NCBI RefSeq assembly: GCF_000237925.1
Contig: NC_031499.1
Span: 6,702,195 to 6,766,194, forward strand
DNA length: 64,000 nt
From: Schistosoma mansoni
Taxonomy: Eukaryota > Platyhelminthes > Trematoda > Strigeidida > Schistosomatidae
Direction of reading: 5' to 3'
Every line of letters begins with the position of its first letter. The first letter of the stretch is position 1. Positions 9,448-19,382 of the stretch are shown here, one piece after another. Below the pieces are notes generated by a model. That model saw only the letters and a list, made by a program, of their open reading frames with translations. It had not been told where the DNA came from and searched no databases. The translations under genes were made by a program, and so were the position numbers.

Positions 9448-9807
9448 TGTAGATGGCATCAAGTCTCGATTGACTATGATCATCATTACAGTAAGATTAC
9501 GCGCCCAAAATCGACTTGGTTCCTTCGATAGCTCGTAAACCAGAAGACTGTAACTGGTCCAGATAAAGTATATTTATTGGCAATCTCGTGGTATCGAATG
9601 AATACCGAGACGCGCCAAAGATTACAGGCAACAAGAGCAGAGCGTATGAATGTTCGAACGAACAAGATGGACAGCGGAACGAGAAGTGATTTTGATACAG
9701 TTAAACAACGGCGAGTACAGTAAAACAATCACTGGTACAATTGGTTATAATAATAATTGTTTCCATTATACCAATTGCGTTCTCGTTGAGAAAAGCAGGT
9801 CACTACA
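9448..9807 (-). mobile_element. Solo LTR, family LTR-A, copy 1
   Basis: A 360-bp element with ends TGTAG...CTACA, flanked by the 4-bp duplication agtc (9444-9447 and 9808-9811). It sits inside an LTR-B copy and is therefore younger than it. It carries aataaata for polyadenylation on the minus strand. The two other LTR-A copies in this window (56310, 58643) have the same ends and their own 4-bp duplications. Confidence 0.85.
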
Positions 9808-9925
9808 AGTCTATGGGTCAAAATAAAGGTTATCATAAGAGGGACACGAATATGAATAGTTTAGTTACTTAACAGTTATACAATAGGAAATATACGCATC
9901 ATATTGGTTCATAAATAAGCAAAGA

Positions 9926-10012
9926 TGGATAGTAGGTAGCAGTGGGACCCAGGACGCGCGTTTCGTCCTATTCGGGACTCGTCAGCTGGATGTACCTGCA
10001 TCTCCACAAATA
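9926..10012 (-). repeat. F1 SINE fragment
   Basis: A short F1 piece running from gcaaagatggatagt through the hammerhead to gatgtacctgcatctcc, inserted in the LTR-B body. The tRNA-like head is absent. Confidence 0.7.
9947..9991 (-). ncRNA. Type I hammerhead ribozyme (F1), intact core
   Basis: On the minus strand stem I is atccag with ctgggt (one G-U pair), the core is CTGACGAG (9978-9985) and CGAAAC, stem II is GTCC/GGAC, stem III is ACGCGCGT, and the triplet is GTC. Confidence 0.75.
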
Positions 10013-10055
10013 GTTCTCAAAAGTTACCATTCATAATTCTCCTCAGGATATAACA

Positions 10056-10301
10056 GAATTATTATATATAATCTTTAAAATATAATAGATGAGCATACAT
10101 AATATAATATACCCTTGTAGGTAAGGGTAATTTTGTATTAGTTTTCGAGAGAACCAGATACTATCCAGACTTTCATGTGACAACTCAAACAGTACAGTTC
10201 AATCCCGTTTAACAGGAAAGCCAAACACTGTTCCCAGGCTTAACCCAAGCAGTACAGCTCAATCCCTCCTCATAGGAGAACCAAACACCGTATAGACTTC
10301 A
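10056..10301. other. AT-rich spacer with short local duplication
   Basis: No gene. From about 10185 a segment of about 60 bp (agtacag.tcaatccc...ccaaaca) occurs twice in succession. A third diverged copy lies beyond the F3 insertion at 10848, so the F3 composite has landed in a small degenerate tandem repeat. Confidence 0.5.
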
Positions 10302-10821
10302 CAATTGATTGATCACTGGGTGGCGATCAATGTCATGCGACTCAACTCCTTTTTAGTGCTGATCGAATGCTATCGATCAAGTTGCAATGTGGCCACTAGT
10401 CTAGGTGGCTCGACAATGCGTGCACTATGTTGAGATAAGATGTTGGTTGGAGGTGGCCGATAGGAAACCCTGGACCCGGGTTTCGTGCTACTTGGCACTC
10501 GTCAGAAAGTTGTACCTAGACTAGTGGCCACATTGCAACTTGATCGATAGCATTCGATCAGCACTAAGAAGGAGTTATCTGATCTGACGGTCTTCTGCCA
10601 CCTAGTGATCAATCAATTGTGATTACATCTCAGTCCTACAGGTGGTCGGTCGCAGCTCAGTGGTAACGTCTCTGACTGTGAAGCTGAGTGACACGGGATC
10701 GAATCCGCCAGTGAGCAACAGTTCCCTCAAGATTACAGGTACACCTTGTTGGCGAGTGCCAAGTAGCACGAAACCTGGGTCCAGGGTTTCCTGTTGACCA
10801 CCTCTAACCACCATCTTACCA
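10302..10821. repeat. F3 hammerhead-SINE inverted composite
   Basis: This 520-bp insertion is flanked by the 11-bp duplication tatagacttca (10291-10301 and 10822-10832). Order: inverted leader (10302-10408), inverted tail plus hammerhead (10441-10513), then a plus-strand leader (10514-10640), tRNA-like head (10641-10725; gcagctcagtggtaacg and ggatcgaatcc), hammerhead and tail to 10821. The two leaders form arms of about 105 bp. In the plus ribozyme the core is TTGGCGAG instead of CTGACGAG. The minus one keeps CTGACGAG (10498-10505) and stem III ACCCGGGT but has a poor stem I. Confidence 0.8.
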
Positions 10822-11235
10822 TATAGACTTCAACTCTACAATCTGAATAGTACAGCTCAATCTTGTGGAGCAACCAACCACACAGGTACCAATCACCCAG
10901 GTGGATCAATAGAAAATAATAACTAAATATAATTCATATGAGAACAGTAACAAGTTTTAATGTTCATCTACGTTTCTTTCATATTAATGATCAATGCTTG
11001 TTATATTACATTTCATTTGGATAAAAAAATATCACTATTACACGTTGACAATTACACTATTATACATTGATACATTGACCAAAGTCTATAAACAACAAGT
11101 AGACGTTTCTATAATCATATAATTGATAATTGATAATTGAATATAGAACGAGTGAACTATGTGATTTAAAACAATAAAGAAATAATGATAAGAATAACAG
11201 TCCATCAATCAGTCAGTTAGTCAATTAGTCCGTCG

Positions 11236-11303
11236 GTTAGTTAGTTAGTAAGTTAGTTAGTTAGTTAGTTGGTTAGTTAGTTAGTTAGTTAGCTAGTTAG
11301 TTG

Positions 11304-11338
<35 letters not shown>

Positions 11339-11342
11339 GGTA

Positions 11343-11409
<67 letters not shown>

Positions 11410-11410
11410 C
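11236..11410. repeat. (TTAG)n microsatellite
   Basis: About 175 bp of nearly uninterrupted tagt/ttag tetranucleotide. It is not the TTAGGG telomere repeat and not the TAAG tail of the RTE elements. Confidence 0.95.
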
Positions 11411-11459
11411 AGTCAGTCAGTCAGACAATCAATCAAGATCCGATCATCAGATATATGAT

Positions 11460-11775
11460 CATTATTGCTATTATTACTATTGTTATTACTGTTATTATCA
11501 TTACTATTACTACTACTATTACTACTACTACTACTATTACTATTACTACTGCTAACATTACTATTACTACTACTACTAGTACTACCACTACTACTACTAC
11601 TACTATTACTACCACTACCAATACTACTACTACTAATACTACTCTTATTACTATTACTACTACTATTACTACTATTACTACTACTACTACTACTATTACT
11701 ACTATTACTACCACTACCAATACTACTACTACTATTACTATTATTATTATTATTATTATTACTATTATTATTACG
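11460..11775. repeat. (ATT/ACT)n trinucleotide array
   Basis: About 315 bp of attact/tattac triplets. It yields long open frames in several phases on both strands (poly-Thr/Ile, poly-Ser/Asn, poly-Leu, poly-Val), which are artefacts of the repeat. Confidence 0.95.
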
Positions 11776-11942
11776 ATAAAACATATAAACAATGAAGAAG
11801 TAGAATAACAATGAAGTATGTCAAGAGTTCATTTATTGTTATGATCTATATGTATACTCGTTTATATGTAAATATTATTGATTTAATGATAATGATTTAA
11901 TTTATATAATAATTAAAATATCTTTTTATTGTTCTATAATAT

Positions 11943-13165
11943 ATTACTTACTTACTTACGCTTGTTACCTCTCGTGGAGGAGCATAGGCCGCCGACCAGC
12001 ATTCTTCATCCAACCTTGCCCCAAACAATCCTTTCAAGTTCTTTCCAGTTGTTATTCATCTTTTTCATATCTGCTTCTGTTTCCTAGAGTAATGTGTTCT
12101 TTCGCCTTCTTCGTTTCCGTTTCCCTTCAGGATTACAAGTTAGGGATTGAGTCGTGATGCACATTGGTGAGTTCCTTAATGTATGTCCTATCCACTTCCA
12201 ACGTCTTTTCCTAATTTCCTCTTCAACTGGGAGCTGGTTTATTCTCTCCCACAGAAGGCTGTTGCTGATGGTAACCGGTGAGTGAATGTTGAGTATTTTG
12301 CGTAGACAATTGTTTATGAGTACTTGTACCTTATTGACGATGGTTGTAGTGGTTCTCCACATCTCAGCTCCGTACAGTAGGGCTGTCTTGATATTCGTAT
12401 TGAAGAATGTGACTTTGATTTTGGCCGACAGACAGTTGTTTTGAGTTCCATATGTTCTCAAATTGTAGGAATGTTGTTCTTGCTTTGTCAATCCTCGCCT
12501 TCACATCTGCATCCTTGTTTATCAATGATGCTTCCCAGGTAGGTGAATGTTTCCACCTCTTCCAGACTTTCTCCATCAAGTGTGATTGGGTTGATGTTCT
12601 CCGTGTTGTATTTCAGGATCTTGCATTTTCATTTGTGTATGTTGAGGCCTGTTGATGCATAGGCTACTGCCATATTAGTTGTTTTCATCTGTTTTTGTTT
12701 GTGTGTATGAGATAGGAGGGCTAGGTCATCTGCGAAGTCTAAATCGTCTAATTGATTCCGAGATGTCCATTGTCTTCCGTGCTTGACCTCAAATATCGAG
12801 GTCTTCATAATCCAGTCAACCACCAGAAGAAAGAAGAAGGGGGGGAGTAGACAGCCTTGTCTTACTGGAAATGCATATGTCAGTTGTCCTCCATGCACCA
12901 CTTTGCACTGTAGTCCGTCTTCTGAGGAACTGCATAATTTCGAAGAAGTTTCCATAGTGTTCTCCGGTCTACACTGTCAAACGCCTTCAAATAGTCGATG
13001 AAGTTTATGTATAGTGGTGAGTTCCACTCAACTGATTGTTCGTCGATGATCCGTAGTGTCGTAATTTGGTCTTGCGTAATCCAGCACGTTGATCTCGAAG
13101 TCGGGCGTCTAATTCTTCTTTCATCCGGTTCAGCAACACTCTATTGAAAACTTTTCCTATTTGTT
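11943..13165 (-). pseudogene. RTE retrotransposon, RT and C-terminal domain relic
   Basis: This minus-strand copy is truncated at its 5' side. In order from 13165 downward: GKVFNRVLLNRMK (RT fingers), a stretch ending in SSEDGLQCKVVHGGQLT.AFPVRQGCLLPPFFFLLVVDWIMKTS, then LDDLDFADDLALLS with the FADD catalytic pair, then the thumb ([22 protein letters not shown]) and the C-terminal block ending at 12084 at the same TAG as the 745-1282 copy. Beyond that the frame continues to the acaggcgtaagtaagtaag tail at 11943. Several frameshifts make it inactive. Confidence 0.85.
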
Positions 13166-13183
13166 TCAATAAAAAAACTATTA

Positions 13184-13480
13184 TTATTATAAGCAAAGAT
13201 GGATAGTCGTTAACAGTGGAATCCAAGACGTGCGTTTCATCTTATCTACGATTCGTCAGCTGGATGTACTTACAGTCCTTAACATCAATGAGAAGATTCA
13301 AGTAAACAATACCAAGTGAATTTAAACTTTACCTCATTGCACATACAAGTTGCTATCAGAACTAAGTAGCAAAGTGAATAATACGATGGCGTTTGAATTG
13401 AACGGTACTGGGTTAGAATCCCAGAGTAAACATCAAATCTGGGCTGGAGATACATCCGATACATCTGAATTCAAACTTCA
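13184..13480. repeat. F1 SINE inverted composite, degraded
   Basis: 13184-13275 is F1 in minus orientation with a decayed ribozyme (gattcgtcag on the plus strand, and GATGAAAC instead of GACGAAAC). 13276-13480 is F1 in plus orientation covering leader and tRNA-like head (tagcaaagtgaataatacgatgg; gggttagaatccc). The two halves meet head to head. Confidence 0.65.
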
Positions 13481-14414
13481 AATTGAAGACAAAAGGCTGG
13501 AGAAGCTATACTTCTAAGGCTTGTTTAGGTATAGAGGTGTCTGGATGACTTTGATATTCTGCAAGCTTTAGGAGGTATAGCAAATTTAATAACAAAAATA
13601 GGCTATGAACTGCAATATATCGTTTCTCGGAAACTTTCTGGCAACTTACTACTAAGTACTGATTTCAAGAGGTATCCTCAGCCTCAAATTTTCCGAAGAA
13701 TTCTTGTAGTCTGTTATTAGTGTAGAGAAACTTATGAAGATTATTCAGCGTGGAAGATGGTTTGTTTCATCAGGAGATTTTAGCCTTACCGAAACAGAAA
13801 ACGATGATAAACTGAGAAAATTATTTCGTTCGAGATTAGGGTCTACTTAGAAGAGCTCACCAGTGATCCCCTAAAGCGGTAAACTCAGGAAGAAAGTATT
13901 TCATGACAAATGGGTTAACCTTAAACTACACAGCTGGCATAAAAGGGTTCAGTTTTTTAACCTTAGTTCATTTACGTTATTGAGCGAATTCCGAATCCAA
14001 CTTGATGAATGTGGCGATTTTGTTATTACATAGTTGGTTCTAAAATGATCAGTAACCGTTTGAAGCTAAAACGGTAAAAGCAACTGGCAGTGTTGAGAAA
14101 ATCTTTAGTCTCATAACTATTGACATTTATGAACATGATTATTCCGTTGTTCAAATAAAAAGAACCTTATTTCGATGTCAACTTAATCTGCAAACAAGTT
14201 CCACATTAGGACAGTATAGTTGCTCAATGCCTAGAGGTTTTTCATAGTAGTCTAACTAAGACTCGCTCATGATATCATCTATGAAAATAAGTACTTGTTT
14301 TTATTGACAGTATGATTTATATCCCCTACACTTCGTAACACTCTTCACTAGTTATAATAGTTTTTAATCCTCCACTGAGCATTTTCTAATGAGTACTTCA
14401 TTGACCCAACACCA
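13481..14414. other. No feature recognised
   Basis: AT-rich sequence with no long open frame and no repeat that I can link to other parts of the window. Confidence 0.5.
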
Positions 14415-14560
14415 CCTGAAGCCTATCCGGGGGCTACTGCCTGTCCAAAGCCCGGACAAATGAGGACGATTGGGCATGGGGTTAGCGACCTCGTCCCGTA
14501 GAAAACTAACCCGCTGAAAAAACTCTAACCAGAAAAAAATCATTCAACTTCTTTGACCCA
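14415..14560 (+). mobile_element. RTE 5' leader fragment
   Basis: It matches the RTE 5' UTR: gggctactgcctgtccaaagc, gggcatggggttagcgacc, gaaaactaacccgctg, ctctaaccagaaaaaa. It stops before the ORF. The same leader occurs at 8541, 49356 (inverted) and 52545. Confidence 0.65.
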
Positions 14561-15485
14561 ACGGCTACACCATTGTTATTCTATTATATATTCCACATCA
14601 GTTATACATTTCCAGTCTGGTTGGCTGGCAAATAAACTAATCCCATCCATTTGTTGAGAGATTGAAATAATGGTAGTGATGTATGGGCGAGGATAATAAT
14701 GATTGATTGATTATTCAATCAGACTAGTGTAGATAGTCTGACAGGTACTAGATGAGTTATATATTCTCTTACCCTTATTATTACTCTGATTACATACGAT
14801 TGTTGTCGGTTTTTGGTGTGGAAATATATTTGCATTCTAGTCAGGCTAATCATGTGTTCTTGATTTAAGTTGTATTGACGTCCTGTAGAATAGACACTGT
14901 AAAGGTATCTCGTGTAGATATTCGTTTAAGGTAAATGAACATCCCATTCGTGTAGATGAGGAAATCCGTGAGTTATAACAGGTAGATTAAGAGACTGATT
15001 ACCACTAATTTTTAATTTCCAATTACAAATAAAGCAGAGTAGCTGAAGCATTCCATATAATGCTTAATCCTATTGCTCTCAATAGAAAGGAAGGCCTTAC
15101 CATACATCCTAATCACAATTCATACTATTACCTTATAAATGAAACTCTATCCTTTGTCATTATAAAGGTCACACATTTTTCATCCATAACAGTACACACA
15201 TACACACACACAAATTTACATACATATCGCTTATGAATTACCTTGACCGAAATGACATGACATTGATTTATTTAGATCTGTTTTTCGATTGATCTCACCT
15301 AATATCCGCGTATTGTTCCGTTGTACTATTTAAACTTGGATTAATGTTAATTTGGTTATTTATTTCCTCTGAAGAAGTGGCTTACACCAAGTCACGAAAC
15401 GTCAGAAAATCTAATTTTACTACTTATTGGGATATTACAAATATACTAATTATTTATTAATACTTCTGTCCAATATTCTCACTAA
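14561..15485. other. No feature recognised
   Basis: AT-rich unique-looking sequence. The only notable parts are a short cacacacaca run near 15190 and a ctctgaagaagtggctt segment near 15367. No coding region is supported. Confidence 0.5.
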
Positions 15486-15595
15486 CTTGATGGTTGGAGG
15501 TGGTCAACAGGAAACCCTGGACTCAGGTTTCGTGCTACCTGGCACTCGTCAGCAAGGTGAACCTGTAATCTTGAGGGAACTGGTGCTCCCTGACT
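15486..15595 (-). repeat. F3 SINE fragment
   Basis: Minus-strand F3 tail (gatggttggaggtggtcaac), hammerhead, and the start of the head-ribozyme linker (cctgtaatcttgaggg). It is fused at about 15596 to an F1 fragment in the same orientation. Confidence 0.7.
15514..15558 (-). ncRNA. Type I hammerhead ribozyme (F3), intact core
   Basis: On the minus strand accttg pairs with cagggt (one G-U) as stem I. The core is CTGACGAG (15545-15552) and CGAAAC. Stem II is GTGC/GCAC, a compensated change relative to GTCC/GGAC in F1 and F2. Stem III is ACCTGAGT and the triplet is GTC. The covariation in stem II supports a real fold. Confidence 0.7.
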
Positions 15596-15770
15596 ACCGT
15601 CCTATTTGGGACTGGTCAGCTGGATGTACATGCGTCTCAGAGTTGATATTCACTCTGGGACTCGAACCCAGTACCTTTCGCTCCAAACGCCATCGCATTA
15701 TCCACTCAGCTACTGAGTGCTGATGTCCACTTGCTTGTGCAATCGGGTGAAGTTTGAATTCACTTAGAAC
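15596..15770 (-). repeat. F1 SINE, 3'-truncated at the ribozyme
   Basis: It begins inside the hammerhead (cgtcctatttggg), carries a mutated core (CTGACCAG, the conserved G8 lost), then head (gggactcgaaccc in reverse) and leader. The stem III and stem I 3' strand are absent, because the F3 fragment abuts there. Confidence 0.7.
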
Positions 15771-15939
15771 ACATTTGGCTTACTTCTACATGTTATAACT
15801 TTTGCCCTGGTAATTACCAGGTGGCGAAATTGCCAACCACAATACCGACTTATATGACCTTGTTCTTGTCTTCAACAGATGACACATTAAACACGGTACT
15901 AGAAGCCTTGCGTCAACTCTGAATCCTTATTGGTCATTC

Positions 15940-16264
15940 TCAACTAGCCCTGCCCGTCGAGATCATTTGATTATTTAATTTGGTTGATATGTATAAATGG
16001 TATATCCGAATATAAATAGCTTCCAGTCTTCCATCATTGTCTGGTAAGCCGTAGTTGGTTTGCATTTCACATTGATATCTTTTATCCAACTTTAACATTA
16101 TAAAAGATTTTTCTTTTTCTTTGGATTTTAGTCCCAACCTTCCAGGTTGAATTTACATAATGGAAATTTCTTGCTATTATCGCCTGCTCCGCAGTGAACT
16201 CTCTAGACAATGCATCATATCTCTTGTTGAATTGTTATTCTATTCGTTTGTTTTTTTCAGAGGC
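15940..16264 (-). pseudogene. Gypsy-type LTR retrotransposon, integrase C-terminal relic (distal part)
   Basis: The minus-strand reading continues the integrase relic at 16775-17005 across the RTE insertion. It gives an RYD.LSREFT..QAIIARNFHYVNSTWKVGT-like stretch, which resembles the tail of gypsy integrases, and then a frame ending at 15940. Frameshifted and inactive. Confidence 0.6.
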
Positions 16265-16277
16265 TGGTTTTGAGTCT

Positions 16278-16774
16278 CAAAACAACTCTCAACCAATTTC
16301 AAGGTCAGAATCTTTAATACGAACGTCAAGACAGTCCTACTGTATGGAGCTGAAACGTGGAGAACTACTACGGCCATCATCAGGAAGGTACAAGTATTTA
16401 TAAACAATTGTTTACGCAAAATACTCAACATTCATTGGCCGGATACTATCAGCAACAGCGTTTTATGGGAGAAGACAAACCAGCTTCCAGTTGAAGAGGA
16501 AATTAGGAAAAGACGTTGGAAGTGGATCGGACATACATTAAGGAAATCACCAATGTGCATCACGACTCAATCCCTAACTTGGAATCCGGAAGGGAAGCGG
16601 AAAAGAGGAAGGCCAAAGAACTCACTACGCCGGGAAATAGAAGCCGATATGAAAAGGCTGAATAGCAACTGGAAAGAACTGGAAAGGAAGGTTCAGGACA
16701 GAATTGGATGGAGAATGTTGGTGAGCGGCCTATGCTCCTCGACGAGGGGTAACAGGCGTAAGTAAGTAAGTAAG
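16278..16774 (+). mobile_element. RTE, recent 5'-truncated insertion with target duplication
   Basis: A 497-bp insertion flanked by the 13-bp duplication tggttttgagtct (16265-16277 and 16775-16787). It starts inside the thumb region (caaaacaactctcaacc) and runs to the true 3' end with a TAAG tail. The last 70 codons (553 onward in local numbering, 16553-16765) are open: [19 protein letters not shown], then [22 protein letters not shown]. It interrupts a gypsy integrase relic and so dates after it. Confidence 0.9.
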
Positions 16775-17005
16775 TGGTTTTGAGTCTTGGTTTCATTTGT
16801 TCTATTGGTATTCTAATTTTCTTTCTAAACATCATTTCTATTGGCCAGTCTTGATTGATGGCTACTGGGTTTGGAGTTGCGAAGTTGGTTAGCAGAAATC
16901 TTTGAATTACATCTTCCATTTCTTCTTCCTTAGCTTTAAGCAGTGCTCTTTTAAGTGTCCATAAGAAAGCTGAATTGTAATCCTGAGGAGCAACATTCAA
17001 ATTAG
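16775..17005 (-). pseudogene. Gypsy-type LTR retrotransposon, integrase relic (proximal part)
   Basis: Minus-strand frame from 17000: FLWTLKRALLKAKEEEMEDVIQRFLLTNFATPNPV.., then IEMMFRKKIRIPIEQMKPR. This matches the well-known end of gypsy integrase cores (TFKRAL, FLL.YR.TPN, P.E..FGRK.R). Only this segment and the part at 15940-16264 remain. The open frame running past 16775 into the RTE is accidental. Confidence 0.75.
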
Positions 17006-17071
17006 AGCATAATATTCATACTACTAACAAATTACAGGTAATATAAGAAACAAGATTATTATTATAAGTAT

Positions 17072-17573
17072 ATTTCCTAGTTGAAATCATGAGTCAATTG
17101 AAGTTAGACCATCATGGAAAACCTGGAAGCACTGAACGGCCGTTTCATCCTATAATGGGACTCTTCAGCAGTGCGCATCCACGACCCCGAGATCGCAAGA
17201 TTCGAACGCAGGACCTACCAGTCTGGCGCCATAGCACTTAACCGATAGACCACTGAGCCGGCATCCAACGGTGTTAATGTCTAACTTCAACCAATCCACG
17301 AATTTTGAGCAACCGTTCTCCAATTGTCTTCAATGAGTTGTTATCTCACAACAGAAGTGGTTGAACTCCATTGGTCACTGCTTCCCACTAGAACTCCAGG
17401 ACATGTGTCTTGAAGTCTTGACCGTGGATGCGCACTGCTGAGGAGTCCCATAATAGGATGAAACAGCCGTCCAGTGCTTCCAGGTTTTCCATGGTTGTCT
17501 AGCTTCAATTGACTCATGATTTCAACTGTGAAAAATACTGAAATCTCCACAAAACCCCTTCTGATTATAAGTA
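17072..17573. repeat. F2 hammerhead-SINE inverted composite
   Basis: A 502-bp insertion flanked by the 11-bp duplication attataagtat (17061-17071 and 17574-17584). The left part is a minus-strand monomer: tail, ribozyme (GAAAC kept; GATGAAAC change and GTT cleavage triplet), tRNA-like head and leader to about 17420. It then joins a plus-strand ribozyme and tail (17421-17573, ending ccccttctga; core CTGAGGAG with GATGAAAC). The tail-ribozyme segments form inverted arms of about 140 bp. Confidence 0.8.
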
Positions 17574-17839
17574 TGCTTGTGTCATTGTTGATACCAATGT
17601 TAATCTTGGAAGCGCATGGTAAATGTGATTGTTACTAACTACACCTAATTATATTTTTTCCACTTGTTCAGACCATTTTACACACATATAATCTCCGACT
17701 GACAATTCTATCTGATATATAATTGAATTATTAGTTCTCTCGTCCGATGTTGTCTATAACTACATCAGATGTAAGATAGTCATTCACCGCAGGCAATGGA
17801 AGAAGGTTTGGTAATATCTTGAAATAATTGAATTTGGAC

Positions 17840-18040
17840 ACTAACACTAATGGGTGAAGGCTCAGTAGTCTTGTGATTAAGCATTTGCACACAAAATGGA
17901 AGGTCTTGAATTAGACTCCCATGAGAGTGATTATGGATGTGCACTACTGAAGAGTCCAATGCTAAGATAAAACGGCTACCCACTGCCTTCACTTGGTCTG
18001 ATTGAAAGCACTTCATGATTTATACTATGAGAATTATTTA
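17840..18040 (+). repeat. Degenerate F2 SINE
   Basis: Head (ggctcagtagtcttgtgattaagc), ribozyme remnant (ctactgaagagtccaatgctaagataaaacggc) and tail are recognisable but heavily mutated. The ribozyme cannot fold: stem II pairing is lost. Confidence 0.6.
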
Positions 18041-18459
18041 TGGTAATTTCAATGATAAGTTCCACAACACATCAGAAGAAACAAAAGCTACCTCAAAATA
18101 ATAAAACAAAGTAGACTTTTCAACGGTTCTACAGTACTATAGTTGTGAACAAGAACACGACTGGGGTGCTTCATTTCAGTTCTTTCCTCATCGGTCTTTT
18201 GCCAAAATAATTCTATATCTGACCACCACCATATACTACTTATATGAATATAAGTAGACCACACCACACTATGATAACAAAATTAAACGCATATCAGAAT
18301 TACATGATATATCAGTGCAATACACTTCGAACCATCGGATCACCATATACTTGATAAAAACATTTATATACGAAGGATCAAAAGGTCAACTAGACACATA
18401 GAAGGTAAGAAGAAACAAAGATAATAAAGAAAATAATTTGAAACTCAAAAGGGTAGGTT

Positions 18460-19112
18460 AAGAGTGAGAATAAACTGATTAAGGATACATAAAGGGTTGA
18501 AGGATCTTCATATAGAAGAATTGTGATGCTTCATGGTGAAAGCTAAGATCCTTCGGAAGTTACAAGACTGATGTCCCTTCTAACAATAAGAGCAACAACT
18601 AATATAGGTACATGGAATGTCCGGACAATGTAGGAGAGTGGAGGGACCAACTAAATAGCTACAGAAATAAGAAGTGAAATCCATTGAACGCAAGTTGAAC
18701 GGAAAAGATTAGATTCGGGAGAGATGCTGTTGTACTGTGGTCTTGAAAAAAAGATGCACGAAAAGTACATATATGACGAGAATCTCATGGATACAAGATT
18801 ATCAAAGAATCTTCCAAAATAAAGAAGGAGGGGATCACAATGAACATTATCCAATGTTGTGCACCGACTAATGATATCAATAACGATGATAGGGACCAGT
18901 CTTATGAGCGGCTGCAGTAGATCATAGAGAAGTTATCAGGAAAGGATCTGACCATCCTTATGGAAGACCTAAACGTCAAAGTCAGAATGGACAAAACCGG
19001 ACATGAAGATATAATGGGACGATATGGACTGGAAGACAGTAAAGATCACCACCTGATGGTTGGCATGATGAAACTGAAGCTACAGGAACACTGAACAACT
19101 GAACAAACAGCA
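18460..19112 (+). pseudogene. RTE 5' part: leader and endonuclease relic
   Basis: It contains the RTE start region (gaagaattgtgatgc, aaagctaagatccttcggaag), then endonuclease segments TTNIGTWNVRTM-like, NIIQC.APTND..NDD, LTILME.DLNVKVRMDKTGHED and a jump to DHHLMVGMMKLKL. Internal deletions and many stops are present. The apurinic-type endonuclease motifs (G.L/M.DLN, SDHH) are visible but altered. Confidence 0.75.
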
Positions 19113-19382
19113 TTCAGTCAGTCAGCTACAATGGAGGACCAGGGACATATATGCATCGTCCCAATTTGCCACACCTCATTAGCACAACAAGATGAGCACT
19201 GAATTCATAGAAGTGGTTACTTCAATAGTGGTAATATATAAAAGAAAGATTTTGTACAAAGATATAGTACATGGAGAGAGAATTAGTTCTTAGAAATAAA
19301 GGTGTAGGGAAATTTTAATCTCACGGTTTAAGGGAAAACAAAGAGTGTATACACCTATGCCATCATGGTCGATTCTGAGCCA
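19112..19382 (+). repeat. Dispersed repeat G (copy 2)
   Basis: Same block as 7806-8092. It is joined here to the end of an RTE endonuclease relic on the left and to a second retrotransposon family on the right. Confidence 0.6.

Larger units (their letters stand above)
9099..10055 (-). mobile_element. Solo LTR, family LTR-B, with nested insertions
   Basis: Read on the minus strand it starts TGTTATATCC (10055 downward) and ends near gggcacacac (9099). It is flanked by the 5-bp duplication gaatt (9094-9098 and 10056-10060). The TATA region (ggtatataaacccagtata) is at 9285-9305. Its 957-bp length is explained by a nested LTR-A (9448-9807) and a nested F1 SINE (about 9926-10012). The left end has lost the usual AAGTTATAACA terminus. 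Confidence 0.75.

Noticed and set aside
11236-11410. (TTAG)n as a telomere-like tract
   Set aside because: Schistosome telomeres are TTAGGG. This is a plain tetranucleotide repeat.
11413-11811. Long open frames of poly-Ser/Asn, poly-Val, poly-Leu or poly-Thr
   Set aside because: They are readings of a trinucleotide microsatellite in several frames on both strands.
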